DNA from: CAZNER01 sp964572065
Lineage (GTDB): Bacteria > Patescibacteriota > Dojkabacteria > JAHIVN01
Length of the DNA stretch: 16,653 nt
Reading direction: 5' to 3'
Assembly (NCBI GenBank): GCA_964572065.1
Contig: CAZNER010000043.1
Location: 1-16,653 of the forward strand
Part shown: positions 1-8,409 of the stretch, piece after piece
How positions within the stretch are numbered: position 1 is the stretch's first letter
Layout of the letters: the number at the start of each line of letters is the position of its first letter
Notes under the pieces: generated by a model
Told to the model about the DNA's origin: nothing
What the model saw: the letters and a program-made list of their open reading frames with translations, nothing else
Databases searched by the model: none
Translations under genes and position numbers: made by a program

Positions 1-1829
1 GAATTTGATAAGTATCCTAAAAGTGAATAATAAGTAGTACTTCCATTAATTATATTATTTGTATACTGTAAATTATCCACTGCATCCATTTCTAAACCAA
101 AATGTTCATTTTTCTTGATGACTATATTTGATAAGTCTTGGATTGTTATAATTGTATATGATGATGATTTATTAAACGTATTGTTAATAATATTTATATT
201 CCCACAAGTTTTATTGTCATTGTAATTATCACCATAAATTTCAATAGGATACCACATATCATCTCCCGTCATATTGTTTTCTCTAATAGTAATGTTTTCA
301 ACTATGTTACCTTCTCTGTCAGCATCCAAGTAAACTGAGACATACCATTCTTCGTTTCCTCCAATAAACGTATTATTATGGATGCTAACGTTACCAACAA
401 ATCTATCATAATAGTTCTCCGAATGTGAATATGATGATATTGCATTTCTCATATAATTAACTGAACCATCAAAAATACAATCATGTATAGTTAAGTTATT
501 TGTATTATTAATGAAAATTGCATTACAACCAACCCACACTATTGGAATATAGTATCTTCCTACTTGCTTAAAGGTAAAACCTGAAATGGTAACATTATTT
601 GCATCAATTCTTAACAGATAATCATCACCAGAGTTTCCTGCATTCTCTCCATCAATAGTAACATTTGCTGAAGTGTTTCCTATAATTGATAAGGATTTAT
701 TCACCTGTATATTAGAATTATTATATGTTCCATCCCAAACATATATCGTTCCTCCTACTGAGACGTTATTTATTGCTTCTGGCATAGTAGCAACATGTTC
801 TCTATCATACCAAATAGGATTAGCATTATCATCAACGTAAACTACTGTAGCAGATGTTAAAGGAAGTTCATCACCATAAACAGGATTTAATGTATCACCT
901 AATCTATCCGAATTAGTATCAACACCAGTGTAATTATCCCAATAATTTCCTCCTAAATATGGTCCACTTATAATATTTGTTCCTAATGTTTTGGATATAT
1001 TGTATGTTGCACTGCCTAAATCTCCATACATATGTTCACTGTTATTACTAAAATAATTATTATATATAAGAACATCATGATAGTTATCGGAAGCCAATCT
1101 AATACCATATTCACTATTTTGTAAATAATTTCCTCGAATAATTGTATCATTTAAATAATCTTCAAAATGAAGTAGTTCATCATCAATTGCTCCTGTAAAA
1201 GAACAATCCTGGATTAATGTGTTATTTCCTAAAATATGAATACCATAATCTGCTGTAGCATTACAAGTAACATTTTCAATCGTTACATTATCACTATATT
1301 GTAAAAACATCAACCCCTCAGTAATATGACCTGTTAATGAGATATTATTTAAATTTGTTATGTTAAAATTTAAACCATACATAAAAATCGAAGTATAATT
1401 TGCTTCAAGAAAAGAATTTTGTAAGGTAAAATTTCCGCCTTGTTGTATTACAAAGGTTGATACACCAGATGCATTAGAATACATAGATATATTTTCAATC
1501 GTTACATTATCAGCCGTTATATTCCAAAGCTGACCTTCATAAGTACGACAAAGAACACCTTCCTTTGATTCACCAATAAAATGCAATTCTTTTGATACGT
1601 TCCATCCATCTAATAATTCACAAGTATATTCACCATCATAAATGTAAACTTCATTTCCGTTTGAGGCGTTATTAATAGATTCATTAATTGTTGCTACGTG
1701 AGTAGCATCATACCATCCTGGGTCTTCAGTACCACTTACATATACATCTGCTGCAATAGCACCCATTGTAAATATGGTTAAAACTAGTAATAACATTAGA
1801 ATTAAGATGTAAAATCCACGTTTCCTCAT
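1..1829 (-). CDS. Secreted two-module right-handed beta-helix protein (NosD/CASH-like), 3' end outside window
   Basis: The frame is open from ATG 1829 to the left edge (609 codons, no stop), so the protein is at least 609 residues long. Residues 1-25 form a signal peptide: basic MRKR, a Leu/Ile core, and a likely cut after GAIA. Module 1 (about 26-325) opens with DVYVSGTEDPGWYDATHVAT and runs through Asn/Ile-rich rungs (NVTIENI, NLNNISL, NDTIIRGN). It closes with GGNYWDNYTGVDTNSDRLGD followed by LPLT, the motif that typically ends archaeal NosD-like beta-helices. Module 2 (from about 330) restarts with VYVDDNANPIWYDREHVAT and the same rung pattern. The many NxT/S sites suit a glycosylated archaeal exoprotein. 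GGTGG lies 8 bases before the ATG, and its own promoter lies at 1845-1880. Likely role: surface adhesin, receptor-binding or glycan-binding protein. The fold is confident; the ligand is unknown. Confidence 0.85.
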   Translation of the reverse strand, partial: MRKRGFYILILMLLLVLTIFTMGAIAADVYVSGTEDPGWYDATHVATINESINNASNGNEVYIYDGEYTCELLDGWNVSKELHFIGESKEGVLCRTYEGQLWNITADNVTIENISMYSNASGVSTFVIQQGGNFTLQNSFLEANYTSIFMYGLNFNITNLNNISLTGHITEGLMFLQYSDNVTIENVTCNATADYGIHILGNNTLIQDCSFTGAIDDELLHFEDYLNDTIIRGNYLQNSEYGIRLASDNYHDVLIYNNYFSNNSEHMYGDLGSATYNISKTLGTNIISGPYLGGNYWDNYTGVDTNSDRLGDTLNPVYGDELPLTSATVVYVDDNANPIWYDREHVATMPEAINNVSVGGTIYVWDGTYNNSNIQVNKSLSIIGNTSANVTIDGENAGNSGDDYLLRIDANNVTISGFTFKQVGRYYIPIVWVGCNAIFINNTNNLTIHDCIFDGSVNYMRNAISSYSHSENYYDRFVGNVSIHNNTFIGGNEEWYVSVYLDADREGNIVENITIRENNMTGDDMWYPIEIYGDNYNDNKTCGNINIINNTFNKSSSYTIITIQDLSNIVIKKNEHFGLEMDAVDNLQYTNNIINGSTTYYSLLGYLSN

Positions 1830-1837
1830 TTTTATAT

Positions 1838-1880
1838 CCACCTACTATATTATATATGTCCTAGTATTTAAGTGTTTCGG
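1838..1880 (-). promoter_or_regulatory. Archaeal BRE/TATA promoter of the beta-helix gene
   Basis: Read on the minus strand, CGAAACAC (1879-1872, BRE-like) precedes TTAAATAC (1871-1864, TATA box). An ATATAATATAG block (1855-1845) and the ribosome site GGTGG (1842-1838) follow. A start 25 bases after the TATA centre falls near 1842, giving a short leader before ATG 1829. The same three-block layout recurs at 13084-13124 and 16053-16096, which is the main support. Confidence 0.75.
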
Positions 1881-1892
1881 TAATTTTTTGTA

Positions 1893-2192
1893 TTATGGAC
1901 CCCTACGGTATACCTGTTCGTCATATTCTTCACGATGTGAACCTAGAACATACCATGCAATCAAGCCTATCATGCTTAATATGAAGATGAGGCCAAATAC
2001 AGTAAGATATAGACTAAGGAATGGGTCTACTTCGTCTTCTACGTCTAATTTTTCTGCTGAATCTCCTATCTGGTCCATTACAGTATTGAATGGCCCTGTC
2101 ATTACAGAGAATAGAATGATGAGGATTGCTGCAAAGGCTCCTAGTGAAATACTAGCGACTATCCAGTTGGGGGTTCTTTGTGCTGGTTGCAT
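1893..2192 (-). CDS. Two-helix membrane protein with acidic loop (99 aa)
   Basis: No known family is recognised. The sequence shows a helix at about residues 9-33 (WIVASISLGAFAAILIILFS), an acidic loop at about 34-58 containing FNTVMDQIGD and DVEDEVD, a second helix at about 59-86, and a charged tail (GSHREEYDEQVYRRG). The start codon follows directly after the stop of the 268-aa gene, and GGAG inside that gene's last codons serves as its ribosome site. It is the last gene of the long operon. The 75-aa protein at 2996-3223 has the same plan and a similar FN...VD[EQ] motif after helix 1, so the two may be divergent paralogues or partners. A role as a virion or cell-envelope membrane protein is inferred. 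Confidence 0.8.
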   Translation of the reverse strand: MQPAQRTPNWIVASISLGAFAAILIILFSVMTGPFNTVMDQIGDSAEKLDVEDEVDPFLSLYLTVFGLIFILSMIGLIAWYVLGSHREEYDEQVYRRGP

Positions 2193-2999
2193 TTATTTTT
2201 TCTCCATTTTTCTAAACTTTTCATATCTGTCTAAACGTGCAGGTGCTCTATGTTGGAGCATGGGAACTGCACCATGTAAAATTTGTAAATCTCTTGATGC
2301 TGAACTTCGAAGGGTTTCTCTGCGTATACCATTGATGGTGGTTGTTTCAATCATATGCATTTTTGGATTTGGTATTGTCGCATAATCTACTTCTTCATCT
2401 TCTGGTTTATCTTTTATTCTGACAACCCAACGTGATTTCATTGCAGGTGGATTAATTTCTTTTTCTGCATAAGCTATATCAGCTCCTATCTTTTTATCAA
2501 TGGCTTTCTGCATTTCTATAGCTCGTTGTTTAGCATTGAAAGCCCATACATCATAGTCATAAGTAGGTTGAATTAGACCTGCTTTACGTGCTCTTTCTTT
2601 ACCAAGATAATGTGCGAAAAGGTAATTTACGTTGTGTTTACCATGTAGAATAGAGTTATGTTTTTTTGCTGTACTTTCAACAAGTTCTTTGACGGTCTTA
2701 TCACGATTACTGTAAAATTTATCAAAATCTTTTTGATTAGGTCGGGGACCATCATTCATACCAATTTTGTTACCAATTTTATCAGAATGTTTTATACTTT
2801 GGTTGTATTCTTTTTGTTGTTGATTTATTTGTTCTTTAGTCAAATAGTGAGAAGCTGGTTCGACAAATCTACGTCTCCGTGATGGTTGTGTAATTGATAT
2901 AGAAGGGAATGCTGTGGTTGATTTAGTCAGTAATTTAGGAGTTGCTTCTATTACCTTTAATGGTTTTAATTTTATAGGTTGAGCGTGTAAGCCTTTCAT
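2193..2999 (-). CDS. Basic protein of unknown function (268 aa)
   Basis: No family is recognised. The N-terminal 45 residues are rich in Lys/Pro/Ser/Thr and end in SRRRRF (RRRR at 41-44). The middle (about 50-200) is predicted largely helical with many Lys/Gln (KEQINQQQKEYNQ; AKQRAIEMQKAIDKK), and the C-terminus is again basic (HRAPARLDRYEKFRKMEKK). There is no signal peptide or membrane segment. The ATG overlaps the stop of the 75-aa membrane gene by four bases (ATGA) and is preceded by a strong GGTGAT six bases away, so the start is secure. The Lys/Pro/Thr-rich N-terminus resembles in style that of the 1115-aa protein in the same operon. A structural or nucleic-acid-associated role is only a guess. 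Confidence 0.8.
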   Translation of the reverse strand: MKGLHAQPIKLKPLKVIEATPKLLTKSTTAFPSISITQPSRRRRFVEPASHYLTKEQINQQQKEYNQSIKHSDKIGNKIGMNDGPRPNQKDFDKFYSNRDKTVKELVESTAKKHNSILHGKHNVNYLFAHYLGKERARKAGLIQPTYDYDVWAFNAKQRAIEMQKAIDKKIGADIAYAEKEINPPAMKSRWVVRIKDKPEDEEVDYATIPNPKMHMIETTTINGIRRETLRSSASRDLQILHGAVPMLQHRAPARLDRYEKFRKMEKK

Positions 3000-3223
3000 T
3001 CTTTATCACCTTGCATAAATATAACAAATCTGATTCCTGCACCGAAAAGGTTGACGGCTGCTATGATATCAAAAAAGAAGAACATTGCGGTTGTATAGAC
3101 AGTATCATCTTCTTCTAATCCAGTTACTTCGTGTACTTCATCGACTATAGGATTGAAGAAATACATTACTAAGCCGAAGAGGGCAATTGCGGATATAAAA
3201 TGTAGTATTGGTATAAAGTTCAT
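2996..3223 (-). CDS. Two-helix membrane protein with acidic loop (75 aa)
   Basis: Helix 1 (about residues 4-23, PILHFISAIALFGLVMYFF) is followed by FNPIVDEVHEVTGLEEDD and then by helix 2 (about 46-70, with MFFFFDIIAAVNLFGAGIRF). The tail is short and charged. I chose ATG 3223 over ATG 3238 because GGAG lies nine bases before it. The upstream 1115-aa gene ends at 3225, so the two genes abut. The stop overlaps the next start in ATGA. The layout and the FN...VDE motif match the 99-aa protein at 1893-2192. The family is unknown; a membrane location is well supported by hydropathy. Confidence 0.8.
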   Translation of the reverse strand: MNFIPILHFISAIALFGLVMYFFNPIVDEVHEVTGLEEDDTVYTTAMFFFFDIIAAVNLFGAGIRFVIFMQGDKE

Positions 3224-3224
3224 T

Positions 3225-6200
3225 TTAATTAACTCCATATATTTTTTCTATCATCTCATCCATGTCTTCTTCTAATATATGGTCTTTTAAGTAAATCCAA
3301 GCTACTGACTCATTTTGACTAATTTCAACAATACGTTTATACATTTCTGTTCTCATGTGACTATCAATAGCATCACTTTCTCTAAGCCTTTTAAAAGAAG
3401 TATCATAAAGAAGTCCAGTGTCTACAGGAATAACTCTATGTACCATATCATATTCACTATTTACTATTAACGTTGCAGCTCTATCACTTGATTGAGCAAG
3501 ACTTCTAAATGCATCAGTCACTGTCTCATTTCTTAATGTAGAAACTCTACTATCATCTTTCATAAAATTATAAAGTATAGCTATTACATTTCCACCAATA
3601 TCACTATTCCACCTAGAGTCCTCTTCAAATAACTTTATAATATAATTTACACCAATTGAAAGTAAGGTTGGAAAACGTGCATGATAATTAGCAGCTTCAT
3701 TTAAATATTCCTTGAATCGGTCTTCTATTTTTTCTATACTATAACCATCAAATATTTGACTACGAGTCCATGCAGTCATATGTTCCGATAAATCAATATC
3801 AGATGAATTTTCTTGGTTGTTTCTCTGAGCAACTTCAGGTTGTTCTACAAAATCTGAATTTTCGTTTTTAGATTTATTTTGGTTTTTATCCAATAATTTA
3901 TTCATCCTAGATACAATAGAAGGAGACAAATCAGTCACCATTAAATCGTTATAATAGTAACCAAAACGTTCCTTTGCGTTGCTATCTCCTTCTTCAGCAA
4001 GAGAGAGCATAGTATCCAGTAACTGTAGATAATCATTCTTTGGTAATTCATCAGCTTTACTTAATGTTTTTTGCATAGTTCTATTTATAATTGAAAGAGA
4101 AGGAGAGTTTTTAAATATTCTATTAATTATAGGAACAGAGAAATGATGTTGAATCAAATCCTCTTGTATATCCGTTTTATTATAAAGGTCACTAGAAGCC
4201 AAATCATAAATAATATCCTTATCAGCATCTGATAATAAACCAAAAGAGTACAGTTGAGCTTTCAAAGAAAGATTATCGCCCTCTTTTATTGCCTTTTGTA
4301 ATATAGGTGGTACATTTCCATATGTATCTCTTATGGCATAGTGTTTATCTGCATCACTCATATTATTCCAAATATTCATTATTTCTATGGGTTGTAATCT
4401 ATTTGATGTTATAAATTTTGAACCATAGATGGGATATTTTTGAATGATATGTTTTATTTGATTACGTGATAATTTTTCACCATGAGACTCTACCAAACGC
4501 CTTATTGTAGCCTCATCACTATCTGTCTTCATAATTGCGGAGATAACAGGAGCACTTAATTTATCGTTAGTAGCAGCAAGTTTATATGGAGCATCTTCAG
4601 GAAACATATCTATCATTTTAAATTGAAATTGTGGTTTGTCTCCGTAAGGTTGATTTAACGCTGTATTCATTGCGTATTTATCTGTAAAGAGTTTTTCCAT
4701 AGCCTCATTAGGTGGTTCTTTATTTCCTTCAAGAAGTTTTCTATTAAGTTTTATGTCCTCCTGCTCACTTTTATCCATTTGATGGTGAATATCAACTAAC
4801 TTGAAATATGTTTTTGGATGTTTTTTAAGTAAATCAGGTCTTATAGCAATTTCTTGTTGAACAAAAGGATATGGTGTTGTACGTAGAGCTCTCATGGCTT
4901 TAGGAGCTACTTCATCCTTATTAGCAATTCTAATTTGTATAGGTTCTGATTCATCTTTAGCTAACATAACTTGAAGGGGTTCAGGAATAGATTCTTGTTT
5001 TGATAGATTTATTTTATACTGTCTTATATCTTTAGGTTTAAATACTGGTTTATCATAAGGAGTATATGCGATTCTTACATCTTCAGCCCTTTCTACATCA
5101 CTATATCCTTCATATCTATAAGGAGTTTGTACACGACCTAAAAAATAACCCTTTTCTTGAAGAATCTCTTGAACAGCAAAACGTAGTGAATCATTTTTAG
5201 AAACATCAGGATTTTTAGAATCAGATTTTCCCCATGGATAAGCGACTGCTTCAACTCCTACATCATATGCTCCTGTTTCAGGATTTTCTCCCCATCTAAG
5301 CATAATACGACCAGAGGGTCTATCTTTTTTTGGTGTTCTACCACCTAGATAAATATATACAATTGCATTATGGAGTTCTATATCATGCCAAACTCCCCTA
5401 GAATAAGGGCCATATACACGTTCACAAGATGTCCAAGATAAATATTTTGAAGAGTCACTTTCATTTTGCAAAGCATAATAAAAACTATCAGGATTTGCCT
5501 TTTCACCTGCTTCATTAGTAATAGTTGATTTGGTCATTACTCTTGAAGGGTCATCTGTAATCCAAAACGTTACCATTTGTGCAGCAGAACCTAAATGTTT
5601 TAGTAAATCTTTATACTCTTCAGGAGCATCATTACCTAAAACTTTACTTATCTTTTGGGTTTTCTCTCTACCTTTTGATGCCATTTCTCTTGCAGTTTGG
5701 TCTATGTTATTTTTCATTTGAATAAGTTGATTTAATTCAAACTTGAGTTGATTTTGCCTTTCGGAACTGGATTGATTTGATAATAAAGCAGAAATGGATG
5801 GTGTTTCTACACCAGAGGATGATTCTAATTCTTGTTGAATTGCAGAAATTTCTTGAGTGATTTGGTCATAACGCTTTCCATATTTTAATATACCAAATGA
5901 TATTTGATTTAATAATCCTTCATCTATATCATAATCAACGACTGTTACTTCAGAGGGTTTTTTATGGTCAAAGTAAAAATCTTTATTAGGATATTTGGCA
6001 TTTAAATATTGTTTAATAGCTAACTGAATCATATTAGTTTCTTCTGGAGTGAATGTTACCTTACGTTTATAAATACCAACAATATCTTTGAATGGGGGTA
6101 CTGGACTTTGTTCAGTTCTTTTCTCTAAAGCTTCTGTTAACCAATCAGAAACTTGGTCTTCTACTTCACCACCTTCTTTGAATAAATGAGGTAATGCTGT

Positions 6201-6572
6201 TTCTGCACGTTTAAATACTTTATCAAAAGTTAATCCAGGTGTAGACCAAGCATGAACACGTCTTCCCACGTCACTAGGATGAACAGCATGTTTATAATAA
6301 TCGAATGGTTTGCAATCATACATATTAACTACATGGTCCTTATCAACATCTCCAAAAGGAGCTAATTTAGGAAAGGCAGCTTTTGCTTGACTCCAATTCA
6401 TGTGCTTAGCCTTTTGAAACTTAATGGGAAGAATTGGAGGCTTTGTTGTGCTAATGGTCTTCCTTGGTTTAGAACCCATTTTAATAGTTGCATAAGAGGG
6501 AACATGTATATTTGCTTTCGTATTAAATTTCGGCATTTTTACTTTGTTGATTTTAACTAAATTCTTTACCAT
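3225..6572 (-). CDS. Large multidomain protein with DxDxD loop, coiled coil, WTSC motif and helical-repeat C-terminus (1115 aa)
   Basis: ATG 6572 is preferred over upstream GTGs because GGAG lies eight bases before it; the ATG overlaps the peptidase stop (ATGGTAA). Residues 1-58 are basic and Pro/Thr-rich. At 73-91, FGDVDKDHVVNMYDCKPFD resembles a Ca-binding DxDxDG loop of dockerin or thrombospondin-3 type, with one Gly replaced by His. A Gln/Ser-rich coiled coil spans about 235-305. At about 338-450, TDDPSRVMTKST, WTSCE (380-384), NAIVYIY, GRIMLRWG and VEAVAYPWG form a compact domain. From memory this recalls a phage protein group with an ST...WTSC signature, but that is low confidence. From about 600 to 1115 the sequence is a run of 20-30 residue amphipathic helices, likely an alpha-solenoid, broken by a polar Asn/Lys/Gln linker. 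There is no signal peptide. A virion-structural or internal protein role is inferred. Confidence 0.75.
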   Translation of the reverse strand: MVKNLVKINKVKMPKFNTKANIHVPSYATIKMGSKPRKTISTTKPPILPIKFQKAKHMNWSQAKAAFPKLAPFGDVDKDHVVNMYDCKPFDYYKHAVHPSDVGRRVHAWSTPGLTFDKVFKRAETALPHLFKEGGEVEDQVSDWLTEALEKRTEQSPVPPFKDIVGIYKRKVTFTPEETNMIQLAIKQYLNAKYPNKDFYFDHKKPSEVTVVDYDIDEGLLNQISFGILKYGKRYDQITQEISAIQQELESSSGVETPSISALLSNQSSSERQNQLKFELNQLIQMKNNIDQTAREMASKGREKTQKISKVLGNDAPEEYKDLLKHLGSAAQMVTFWITDDPSRVMTKSTITNEAGEKANPDSFYYALQNESDSSKYLSWTSCERVYGPYSRGVWHDIELHNAIVYIYLGGRTPKKDRPSGRIMLRWGENPETGAYDVGVEAVAYPWGKSDSKNPDVSKNDSLRFAVQEILQEKGYFLGRVQTPYRYEGYSDVERAEDVRIAYTPYDKPVFKPKDIRQYKINLSKQESIPEPLQVMLAKDESEPIQIRIANKDEVAPKAMRALRTTPYPFVQQEIAIRPDLLKKHPKTYFKLVDIHHQMDKSEQEDIKLNRKLLEGNKEPPNEAMEKLFTDKYAMNTALNQPYGDKPQFQFKMIDMFPEDAPYKLAATNDKLSAPVISAIMKTDSDEATIRRLVESHGEKLSRNQIKHIIQKYPIYGSKFITSNRLQPIEIMNIWNNMSDADKHYAIRDTYGNVPPILQKAIKEGDNLSLKAQLYSFGLLSDADKDIIYDLASSDLYNKTDIQEDLIQHHFSVPIINRIFKNSPSLSIINRTMQKTLSKADELPKNDYLQLLDTMLSLAEEGDSNAKERFGYYYNDLMVTDLSPSIVSRMNKLLDKNQNKSKNENSDFVEQPEVAQRNNQENSSDIDLSEHMTAWTRSQIFDGYSIEKIEDRFKEYLNEAANYHARFPTLLSIGVNYIIKLFEEDSRWNSDIGGNVIAILYNFMKDDSRVSTLRNETVTDAFRSLAQSSDRAATLIVNSEYDMVHRVIPVDTGLLYDTSFKRLRESDAIDSHMRTEMYKRIVEISQNESVAWIYLKDHILEEDMDEMIEKIYGVN

Positions 6573-7555
6573 AACCACCACTCCGATGAATAATCTGATT
6601 TCTTTCCTTTTGGTTTTTTGTATTTTATATTATTTTTAGGGTTGAATGAAACGAGTTCTGGGGTATAAGGTTCAGGTTTAGAGTCTTTACGAGTAGTAGA
6701 TTTGGACCATAATGGTTCTGGCATCCAATCAACTCTATCTGTTTCCTTTGTTTGTTGTGGTTTACCATATGAAGATTTTTTCTTTATTGTTTTATTTTGT
6801 TCACTCCACCAACCCACATAATTATCAGCAAATGGATTGCGTTTGACAGGTAATTTTTTCCAATTAAGTTTTATTGCTTTCTGTGACAACCAACTTGCAA
6901 ATCTTAAATCTTGCATTTCTTTTATAGTATGAGCATCTTTATAACCAATTGATAGATTTGTACATTCAGGGACAATACCTTCAAAACTAGCAGAGTCAGT
7001 GAATGTTCCCCTGTTACTTGGTTGATATCCACGACCTAAAGCACGTGCTAATGCTTTTGCAAATTCATCAGAAGCTGTTTTAGTCCTACCCTGATGAGTA
7101 ATAACGTCAGTATATCCTTTTCTATCAAAGGAAACAACTTTTTTTATGTTTTTTGGTACTTTATTTTTAGCTACGTAGCTACTACCATTACCACCATGTT
7201 CTTCATCTCTGAAGAAAAAGTAAAGTCCTGGTACTCCTGCGTAAATCATATTGAGGAGTATGAAACAACCAACAGTGTCATCTGCACCTAATACATCACG
7301 GCCAGATGTGTATGCAAATCCGCCTTTAACATAGACTTTTTGTCTTGTGCCTGTTGACCAACGATGAACTGTGTCAGTATGTGCTGTGAACATTGTATCA
7401 TGATTACCAATTGATATGTATCTGTTGCCGAACGTATCTTTTCGCATTCCTGGTACTTTATCAATGTATTTAGCAATAAATTCCTCTTCACCTTGAGAGA
7501 AAGCAGGTCGAATGTAACCCATCATTTTTACTAAATCATCTATTTGATATTTCAA
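6566..7555 (-). CDS. M20/M28-like di-zinc metallopeptidase with basic tail (329 aa)
   Basis: The full metal set of clan MH peptidases is visible, numbered from the TTG start: AHTD (H59, D61), GADD (D92), DEE with E118/E119 as base and ligand, SFD (D144) and a late DAH (H209). TDSASF and NLSIGYKDAHT match the usual C-terminal part of the catalytic domain. Residues about 235-329 form a Lys/Trp/Pro-rich tail not typical of the family. A longer frame begins at ATG 7630, but that would overlap the acetyltransferase gene by 74 bases and has no ribosome site. TTG 7555, just after that gene's stop and behind GGGGAT, fits the tight packing better. The substrate is unknown. Co-transcription with the giant proteins suggests peptide trimming of virion or cell-wall material, which is inference. 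Confidence 0.8.
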   Translation of the reverse strand: MKYQIDDLVKMMGYIRPAFSQGEEEFIAKYIDKVPGMRKDTFGNRYISIGNHDTMFTAHTDTVHRWSTGTRQKVYVKGGFAYTSGRDVLGADDTVGCFILLNMIYAGVPGLYFFFRDEEHGGNGSSYVAKNKVPKNIKKVVSFDRKGYTDVITHQGRTKTASDEFAKALARALGRGYQPSNRGTFTDSASFEGIVPECTNLSIGYKDAHTIKEMQDLRFASWLSQKAIKLNWKKLPVKRNPFADNYVGWWSEQNKTIKKKSSYGKPQQTKETDRVDWMPEPLWSKSTTRKDSKPEPYTPELVSFNPKNNIKYKKPKGKKSDYSSEWWLW

Positions 7556-7556
7556 T

Positions 7557-7997
7557 TTAATATCCCCACTTCTTTTTTGTTCGGAGTTTGAATCCAGGTT
7601 CTCCATCATAGAATGTGTAAGGTTGAACATCTGTGAAACCTATATGTTCATGTACTTTTAAAGAGGGAGTGTTTGATGCTCTTACCGTTGAGACCATTAA
7701 AGCGTTTGCGGCATATTTAAGTTTGTTTGCTAACCTTGTACCTAAGCCTTGATTTTCGTACTTTGAGTCTACTGCTAGTCTACTTATGAGTACAGTGTCA
7801 TCAGGATTCCTTTTACCAATAACAAAACCAATCATTTTTTTACCATCAAACATGCCATAAGCCAAATCTGGATATAATCTTAAACGTTCAAGATATAAAT
7901 CACGGGACCAAGTTGATATTAATCGGTCATCTAATCTCATGATTGATTCGATGTTTTTAGCTGAAATTTTTTTGAGTGTATATTTTCTAGATTTCAT
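7557..7997 (-). CDS. GNAT-family N-acetyltransferase (146 aa)
   Basis: Length and order of elements match a single GNAT domain, which transfers acetyl from acetyl-CoA to an amine. The strand before the cofactor loop is LISRLAVDSKYENQGLGTRL, with the pyrophosphate-binding loop ENQGLG at 81-86. KVHEHIGF near 115-122 matches the usual end-of-domain motif (often YxxxGF). The N-terminal helix region (SIMRLDDRLISTW) recalls RimI-like members. The substrate cannot be read from sequence; a protein N-terminus, polyamine or small molecule are all possible. The ATG shares one base with the upstream stop, and GGAGGG lies seven bases before it. Its place between a putative cysteine hydrolase and a metallopeptidase makes a peptide or protein-modifying job plausible. 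Confidence 0.85.
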   Translation of the reverse strand: MKSRKYTLKKISAKNIESIMRLDDRLISTWSRDLYLERLRLYPDLAYGMFDGKKMIGFVIGKRNPDDTVLISRLAVDSKYENQGLGTRLANKLKYAANALMVSTVRASNTPSLKVHEHIGFTDVQPYTFYDGEPGFKLRTKKKWGY

Positions 7998-8389
7998 TAC
8001 TTTACCCTCCGTGATATTTTGGTTAAGGTTTTATGTATTCTATCAACTTCTTTATGGTCTAATAGATTGTTAATGTGAATTATTTCTTCTTTTGTTGCAG
8101 GGTATAATGAGATTGATGGATTTCTAAATTGAAAACGGTCTCTATTTAAACAACCAGTAATATCACAATAATAATTTTGCCATTTGAGGGCGGTATGCAT
8201 TAATCCTGCTTTATAAATAGTACCTGATTTTAAAAACCTTTTTAACGCTACAGCAAACTCCGAACAAAGGCCAAATTTATAGATATTTTCATTTGGTTCC
8301 TGGTCTGCAAATGTGCGTATGATTTTGTGTAGTTTGTTTTTGTTCATGTTTGGGTGAGGAGAAGATTCTCCCCACGTAGTGTATGGCAT
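7997..8389 (-). CDS. Small protein with Cys-His-Asp order typical of papain/transglutaminase-like folds (130 aa)
   Basis: GLCSEFAVALKRFL (Cys42 at the start of a helix), then AGLMHTALKW (His65 at the start of a strand) and YYCDITGCL (Asp76 on the next strand) give the Cys-His-Asp order and spacing of small papain- or transglutaminase-like cysteine hydrolases, often found as single domains in viral genomes. The basic C-terminus (HKTLTKISRRVK) runs into the ribosome site of the acetyltransferase gene. The start is less sure: ATG 8389 has no clear ribosome site, and ATG 8347 (residue 15) is an alternative. A palindrome, GGAGAAGATTCTCC (8358-8371), lies between the two ATGs. Catalytic activity is inferred from three residues only. 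Confidence 0.6.
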   Translation of the reverse strand: MPYTTWGESSPHPNMNKNKLHKIIRTFADQEPNENIYKFGLCSEFAVALKRFLKSGTIYKAGLMHTALKWQNYYCDITGCLNRDRFQFRNPSISLYPATKEEIIHINNLLDHKEVDRIHKTLTKISRRVK

Positions 8390-8409
8390 TTTGTCATTAT
8401 TGAATGACT

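Noticed and set aside
1888..2385. Plus-strand open frame of 165 codons
   Set aside because: It lies opposite two membrane and basic-protein genes with good ribosome sites, has unnatural composition (strings of Arg, Ser, Cys), and has no promoter or ribosome site of its own.
7288..7491. Second minus-strand frame inside the metallopeptidase gene
   Set aside because: It overlaps the catalytic HTD and GADD coding region, which is clearly read in the other frame.
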